From Planctomycetota bacterium (lineage in GTDB: Bacteria; Planctomycetota; Phycisphaerae; Sedimentisphaerales; SM23-30), in contig JAKQBU010000029.1 in NCBI GenBank assembly GCA_029573975.1, positions 1-9,710 of the forward strand: a stretch of 9,710 nucleotides of DNA, in the 5' to 3' direction. The notes under the pieces were generated by a model. The model saw only the letters and a list, made by a program, of their open reading frames with translations. It was not told the DNA's origin and did not search any database. Made by a program: the position numbers and the translations under genes. Shown in pieces: positions 6,019 to 9,710 of the stretch (position 1 is the first letter of the stretch; each line of letters opens with the position of its first letter).

Positions 6019-6034
6019 AAGGAGGTATGATATG
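6019..6034 (+). promoter_or_regulatory. Ribosome binding site that decides the start of the first secreted protein
   Basis: AAGGAGG (6019-6025) lies 6 nt before ATG 6032. An alternative GGAGG (5977-5981) lies 8 nt before an in-frame ATG at 5990. The downstream site gives a compact, textbook signal peptide; the upstream one adds 14 mostly basic residues. Confidence 0.65.
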
Positions 6035-6748
6035 AAAAAGATGTTCATTTTGTTGTTAGTAATAAGTCTCGGTGTAAGCGCCCAGGCGGCCAGTTGGGAT
6101 TTTCAAACGGAGTGGGGCTGGCCCACGATGCCTACGCCAACCTGGCAGTATGGCTATAGTAATCAGAATAACTGGCATGAATTTATCCTCTATACGTATG
6201 CGAGTCCCTGGGATAATGGGGTTTACTGGGGACCGGGCCCTGATGCCCTCGGTGTCGGCCCGTTGATGTGGCGCAATGATTCAGCAGCCTGGTTAGGCGG
6301 CGCCCTGCCCGGTGAAGTGGTCAGTCATACGGGTGTAACCGGTTTCTATTTAGGTAATTGGGAGAATGTGAACGCTCTCTGGACGGCACCGGCGGGGATA
6401 GCCGAAACTGTGAATTGCATTTTCAGGTTGGGTTCCGGAAACGGCGGGGAACGGGAATTTTGGATAGTCAAAAATGCCGGTACGGCTAGTGAAGAACTCT
6501 TGTTTCATCAGGATCCGGTAGCTGGTGATATAACTACCCATCTTATTATTCCGGTGGTTGCGGGAGACACACTCAATTTCGTGCAGGGAGCGGGATTAGA
6601 GATGAACTCGGAAGCTTCCCCGCTGTATGTAAATATTTCGGAACGTGTTGAACCTGCTGACCCAGTGGAATGTGTGCTCCGGCTGGATGCGGCTCACGGC
6701 CTGACCGATCCGATACGGGCGTTCCCTTCGTGGATGGAGATGTGGTGA
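6032..6748 (+). CDS. Secreted multidomain protein, N-terminal part, ending at a frameshift
   Basis: This is the 5' part of a gene that in its unbroken form would run to 8070 (about 679 residues). It starts with a signal peptide, MKKMFILLLVISLGVSAQA, cleaved at about residue 19. Residues about 22-205 form a beta-rich domain with a conserved ending: LWTAPAG, FWIVKNAG, VVAGDTLNFVQG and SPLYVNIS. The following VLRLDAAHGLTDP is the first strand of a LamG-type domain that continues in another frame. After about residue 227 (near 6711) this frame runs out of family sequence and stops at 6746-6748. The ATG at 6032 was chosen for its AAGGAGG; the frame is open upstream to ATGs at 5990 and 5969. It is likely exported. 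I recognise similar domains in planctomycete exported proteins, without an established function. Confidence 0.75.
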   Translation: MKKMFILLLVISLGVSAQAASWDFQTEWGWPTMPTPTWQYGYSNQNNWHEFILYTYASPWDNGVYWGPGPDALGVGPLMWRNDSAAWLGGALPGEVVSHTGVTGFYLGNWENVNALWTAPAGIAETVNCIFRLGSGNGGEREFWIVKNAGTASEELLFHQDPVAGDITTHLIIPVVAGDTLNFVQGAGLEMNSEASPLYVNISERVEPADPVECVLRLDAAHGLTDPIRAFPSWMEMW

Positions 6749-8070
6749 AACGCTGGCAGGATACCCAGTCGGGGAATAATATACAGGCTGGCCTGGCCTG
6801 GGGCGGGCCGACGCTGGAAACCAACGAGATTAACGGCCTGCCGGTGGTCCGGTTCACTGGGGATGACGGCCTGAAAATTGATCCCAGTGCCGCTGATCTG
6901 CTGAACTTGACGAACTACACCATTTATGTGGTAGGCCGAATCAACGACCTAAGCGCCGGTCAGATATTCTATGCCAATTACCGTGATCCTGGTACGGGTG
7001 TCGGGGTTGGTATTTCCGATGCCAAATTTAACCGGGTGAAATATCATACTACGTACTATGGCACAACGAACACCGATTACGAACTGGCAGAAGGCGACTA
7101 TTATCTGTTCACGATCAGTCGAGACTGGATGGAAAATTCGAATCTCTATATGAACGGGGAACTAATAGCCTCAACCCCGGGCGCTGCGAGTTACTATGCC
7201 GACTCAGTGGCCAGCATTGGCGCCCTGGATATCGGCCGGCAGTTTCTGAACGGTGACATTGCGGAAATCCGGATTTATAACGGTGTGGATCCGGATGAAA
7301 CCGTAACGGCGGAACTCATTGCCAAGTATGCTATTGACAGTGGGCCTGTGGTTCCCGATCGCAATGCTACTTACCTGACAGCTATGACACAATATCTAGC
7401 CAACTCCTACGGTGCTTCCTATTATTCCGAGCAATGGAATACGCTGTATCCGGACGCGGCCTGGGACATTTCCATTTATGAAGGAGATACCCTGGCAGAC
7501 CCGAATACACTGAATGCTCATGTGTTCAATCACCCGTACTATATGATGATTGACATTCCCCTGCAGGCCGGTCAGGAGCGGACCTTTACCTGGCATACGG
7601 CCCACAGTGCGGCGGGGCCTACCTCGGGTTATTATGGTGTTACCCTGTTCTTTAACGACGGGCAGTACACAAACGTCCCCGGTATTACGGTGTTCGCTGA
7701 ACTAAGCAATCCAAGCTTCTTCGCTAATACTTATTATGGGGGCGGCTGGCCCTATAGTGCAGGTGTGCCTGGGTCTGGGTTGATCTATATCGATCTCTTC
7801 AGCAATCTGAAAGTGACCATGACTGATTTTGAGGTCTATGGCCAGGTAGTTGATATCGTACCTCTCCAGGATGCCGGCCAACATCCGCTGTCTGGAAAGG
7901 ATGGCTACAAGGACATGACGGGCCATTTCACCCTGAAAGTCGAAGCATTAACGGATTGTGTAGAGTACTTTGCTGCCGATGCCAATCAGGATTGCTATGT
8001 GAACCTGGCGGATCTGGCGGCGCTGGCCGATACCTGGCTGGCCTGTTACAAGCCGGAAGGGTGTAATTGA
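6670..8070 (+). CDS. Secreted multidomain protein, C-terminal part: LamG-like domain and half-dockerin tag
   Basis: This is the continuation of the preceding gene in the -1 frame. Family sequence begins at about 6712 with DTGVPFVDGDVVKRW; the residues before it, from the ATG at 6670, are a frame artefact. The first part is a concanavalin-like LamG domain (GINGLPVVRF-type strand as INGLPVVRF, then YTIYVVGRI, then NLYMNGEL, then GDIAEIRIYNG). It is followed by a domain of about 240 residues rich in Tyr, Thr and Asn that I cannot name. The C-terminus is a single EF-hand loop, DANQDCYVNLAD, then LAALADTWLAC and a Cys near the end. No separate start with a good ribosome site supports independent translation. 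If restored with one extra base, 6032-8070 makes an exact 680-codon gene. Likely extracellular, with a possible sugar-binding role. Confidence 0.75.
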   Translation: MCAPAGCGSRPDRSDTGVPFVDGDVVKRWQDTQSGNNIQAGLAWGGPTLETNEINGLPVVRFTGDDGLKIDPSAADLLNLTNYTIYVVGRINDLSAGQIFYANYRDPGTGVGVGISDAKFNRVKYHTTYYGTTNTDYELAEGDYYLFTISRDWMENSNLYMNGELIASTPGAASYYADSVASIGALDIGRQFLNGDIAEIRIYNGVDPDETVTAELIAKYAIDSGPVVPDRNATYLTAMTQYLANSYGASYYSEQWNTLYPDAAWDISIYEGDTLADPNTLNAHVFNHPYYMMIDIPLQAGQERTFTWHTAHSAAGPTSGYYGVTLFFNDGQYTNVPGITVFAELSNPSFFANTYYGGGWPYSAGVPGSGLIYIDLFSNLKVTMTDFEVYGQVVDIVPLQDAGQHPLSGKDGYKDMTGHFTLKVEALTDCVEYFAADANQDCYVNLADLAALADTWLACYKPEGCN

Positions 8071-8136
8071 CGACAAGGGAAGGTATCTCGTATCCAATGT
8101 TAAACAAAAATGATTAAAATCATAAGGAGATATAAA

Positions 8137-9495
8137 ATGAGAAAATTGATGTTTATTATGATAGTCCTTTCTTTCTGCCTGCCCTCGATCGTCGTCGCCG
8201 CCCTCGAAGTGGTCGGCAATCTGAATGATGAGATGGACGGCACGGTGAATCAGGCAGGGAACTGGTCCTATGGCTGGATGGGGGATGATCTGGTTTTTCA
8301 TTTAATGGATATACAAATGCCTGACTCGGATGGTGTGAAAGGGTGGAATACTGCTCAGGGTGTTACTATCCCACAGATTTATTATAACGGCTCGACCGCC
8401 TACTTTTGGGGAGCGTATCCGGGTGAGCATGCGTGCTGCCCGCCGAGCTGGGAAGGCACTGCGCGTTATGTTGTGTTCCGCTGGATAGCCCCGGCAGATA
8501 TTACCTATAACAAGGTAGTACTCTCCGGCTATGGCCGTGGGAATGTATCCAACCAATATAAAAAGTTCACTCTCTTTAAAAATGGGGCAGTACTTTATAG
8601 TAAGGGCCTTTGGCTTATATGGATGGATTTTAGCGTGCCGGATGTGGACATTGCTCCCGGTGATGTCATTTATTTTGCCATGGATAAAAATAGCGCAGGC
8701 TCGCCGGCGGATAATGACCATGCGGGCGTGTCCTATACGATTTCTGTGGCGGGAGAGGATCCCAATGAAGTGTGGCCCGATCCGGAGGATCCGGCTACCG
8801 ATTGGGACATCCAGCGGGATTTTCGCAGGTATGCCAATCCCTGCGGGGCCGGTGCGGCCTGGAATTCGGGTATGGGTTTCGATCCGATAGACGATGCGGA
8901 TTTCATTCTTTATGAAAACCATTACACAGATGATTACGGGATTTGGTGGTGGAACCATGTGGGGTATGCTTCCGTCATGTACAAAAATCCATCGGGGCGT
9001 GAATATACATACGGCACCCCGCCCAACACGGTGTCGTCCCATCCCGGTCCGGAAGCGCTCCTAGGATATGAGTATGCCAAACTTCGCTGGATTTCTCCGA
9101 TTGCGGATACCATCCAGATAGTGGGTTCATTTGGCGCCGGTGATAGCGGAGCGATTGAGGCCTGGATTGTAAAAGATGGTGTGGCTTTGTTGACCCATAC
9201 GCCGGAAACGACGGCGGAGATCCCATTTGATATTCGGACAGAAGTAGTGCCCGGTACGGTGATCGATTTGGTGACGGGTATGGGAAGCTCATATAGTTCC
9301 GAATCGACTCCCATGTATGTTGTCATCAGCCGGGTGGACGGGATACGCTGCCAGGATTTGCCCGCCTCGGCGTTTTTGCCGACCGATTTCAACAAAGATT
9401 GCCTAATCAATCTGGAAGATTTCGCGGCTCTGGCAAAGGATTGGCTCAAGTGCAATGACCCGCTAGAATCGACCTGTACGGATATACCGTCGTAA
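8137..9495 (+). CDS. Secreted protein with two beta-domain repeats and half-dockerin tag
   Basis: This 452-residue exported protein starts with signal peptide MRKLMFIMIVLSFCLPSIVVA. It contains two related beta-rich domains. The first, about 22-205, has GNWSYGW, FRWIAPADI, FTLFKNGAVLYS, IAPGDVIYFAMD and AGVSYTIS. The second, about 215-405, has LRWISPIAD, AWIVKDGVALL, VVPGTVIDLVTG and TPMYVVIS. Each matches the single such domain of the upstream protein. The C-terminus is one EF-hand loop, DFNKDCLINLED (417-428), then FAALAKDWLKC and a final Cys, as in the neighbour. ATG 8137 has AAGGAG 7 nt upstream; an ATG at 8110 in frame has no such site. The 66-bp gap to the previous gene has no terminator, so the two are probably co-transcribed. 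Function unknown; surface or carbohydrate association is inferred. Confidence 0.85.
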   Translation: MRKLMFIMIVLSFCLPSIVVAALEVVGNLNDEMDGTVNQAGNWSYGWMGDDLVFHLMDIQMPDSDGVKGWNTAQGVTIPQIYYNGSTAYFWGAYPGEHACCPPSWEGTARYVVFRWIAPADITYNKVVLSGYGRGNVSNQYKKFTLFKNGAVLYSKGLWLIWMDFSVPDVDIAPGDVIYFAMDKNSAGSPADNDHAGVSYTISVAGEDPNEVWPDPEDPATDWDIQRDFRRYANPCGAGAAWNSGMGFDPIDDADFILYENHYTDDYGIWWWNHVGYASVMYKNPSGREYTYGTPPNTVSSHPGPEALLGYEYAKLRWISPIADTIQIVGSFGAGDSGAIEAWIVKDGVALLTHTPETTAEIPFDIRTEVVPGTVIDLVTGMGSSYSSESTPMYVVISRVDGIRCQDLPASAFLPTDFNKDCLINLEDFAALAKDWLKCNDPLESTCTDIPS

Positions 9496-9516
9496 AATAA
9501 AAGGAAAGATACTTTG

Positions 9517-9560
9517 CATCCCAAACCGACTATTATTGGTCGGTCCAGGAGGGATGTTTT
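9517..9560 (+). terminator. Two-part stem-loop after the last secreted-protein gene
   Basis: CATCCC (9517-9522) pairs with GGGATG (9551-9556), and inside it ACCGAC (9525-9530) pairs with GTCGGT (9539-9544), followed by TTTT. It lies 22 nt past the stop. The T tract is short, so it may be a partial terminator or a 3' protecting structure. Confidence 0.5.
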
Positions 9561-9631
9561 GGCGCTGTTGAGAAAACGGAGTAGGTAAACGAGTCCTTTC
9601 CTGTATAAATCTACTCCAACATGTTTCGTCT

Positions 9632-9662
9632 AAACCCCACAGGCTAACTGAGGGGTTTTTTT
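9632..9662 (+). terminator. Strong intrinsic terminator
   Basis: AAACCCC (9632-9638) pairs with GGGGTTT (9652-9658). Inside, CAG (9640-9642) pairs with CTG (9648-9650) around a 5-nt loop, and a run of seven T follows (9656-9662). This is the most convincing terminator in the window and would end the secreted-protein unit. Confidence 0.8.
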
Positions 9663-9670
9663 AGTTAACA

Positions 9671-9692
9671 ACCACGGGTTAAAATCCGTGGC
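9671..9692. repeat. REP-like palindrome at the right edge
   Basis: CCACGG (9672-9677) and CCGTGG (9686-9691) flank an AT-rich loop. Palindromes of this CCACGG/CCGTGG type often mark IS200/IS605-like or REP-associated transposase elements in environmental genomes (from memory). No transposase is visible before the window ends. Confidence 0.4.
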
Positions 9693-9710
9693 ATAGCCGG
9701 TTCGGGCTTT

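Noticed and set aside
5969..6031. Use of the ATG at 5969 for the first secreted protein
   Set aside because: No ribosome site precedes it. The sites at 5977 and 6019 point to the ATGs at 5990 and 6032, and 6032 gives a normal signal peptide.
6700..6748. Programmed ribosomal frameshift
   Set aside because: No slippery heptamer and no clear downstream pseudoknot are visible at the junction; a simple one-base loss explains it better.
8934..9524. Minus-strand open frame opposite the last secreted-protein gene
   Set aside because: The plus-strand gene has a signal peptide, repeated domains and an EF-hand tag; the antisense frame has no supporting feature.

Overview
The window most likely comes from a member of the Phycisphaerae (Planctomycetota), probably an uncultured sediment or anaerobic lineage. 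The main reason is a pair of adjacent secreted proteins that both end in one EF-hand/half-dockerin tag (D-x-N-x-D-C-x-x-N-x-x-D followed by a W-L-x-C tail), a C-terminus I associate from memory with that class. A small CC/CxxC protein of planctomycete flavour and an anaerobic ferredoxin-dependent oxidoreductase operon agree with this. No rRNA or marker gene is present, so the assignment is inference.

Layout. Positions 1-236 (minus) hold the edge of an unrecognised, probably broken gene. Positions 237-620 are gene-free and carry short degenerate tandem repeats and a 32-bp direct repeat containing a GCAGGC-N3-GCCTGC hairpin. Positions 621-3262 (minus) form a compact four-gene operon: a 2x[4Fe-4S] ferredoxin, then the alpha, beta and gamma subunits of a 2-oxoacid:ferredoxin oxidoreductase, most like the VorB (2-oxoisovalerate) type. 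The genes are 3 bp apart, overlap by 4 bp, and are 12 bp apart. Together they would oxidise a branched-chain or related 2-oxoacid with TPP and CoA to an acyl-CoA and pass electrons to ferredoxin. A promoter candidate and an inverted repeat lie just upstream.

Divergent from the operon, 3495-3767 (+) encodes a 90-residue zinc-ribbon-like protein. It converges on a UlaG-like metallo-beta-lactamase-fold hydrolase at 3787-4545 (minus). Positions 4546-6031 form a gene-poor, AT-rich stretch of about 1.5 kb with 33-bp and 21-bp tandem repeats, a perfect 16-bp palindrome, a near-consensus sigma70 promoter at 5481-5509, twin GACG-N4-CGTC boxes and a series of strong Shine-Dalgarno-like motifs.

This leads into two co-directional genes for exported multidomain proteins. 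The first (6032-8070) is interrupted by a one-base frameshift near 6711; the second (8137-9495) is intact. They share a beta-rich repeat domain (one copy in the first, two in the second) and the same C-terminal tag, so they look like related cell-surface or extracellular proteins, possibly carbohydrate-binding. The unit ends in a series of stem-loops finishing with a strong intrinsic terminator at 9632-9662, and a REP-like palindrome at the right edge. I found no tRNA, rRNA, CRISPR array or complete insertion sequence.
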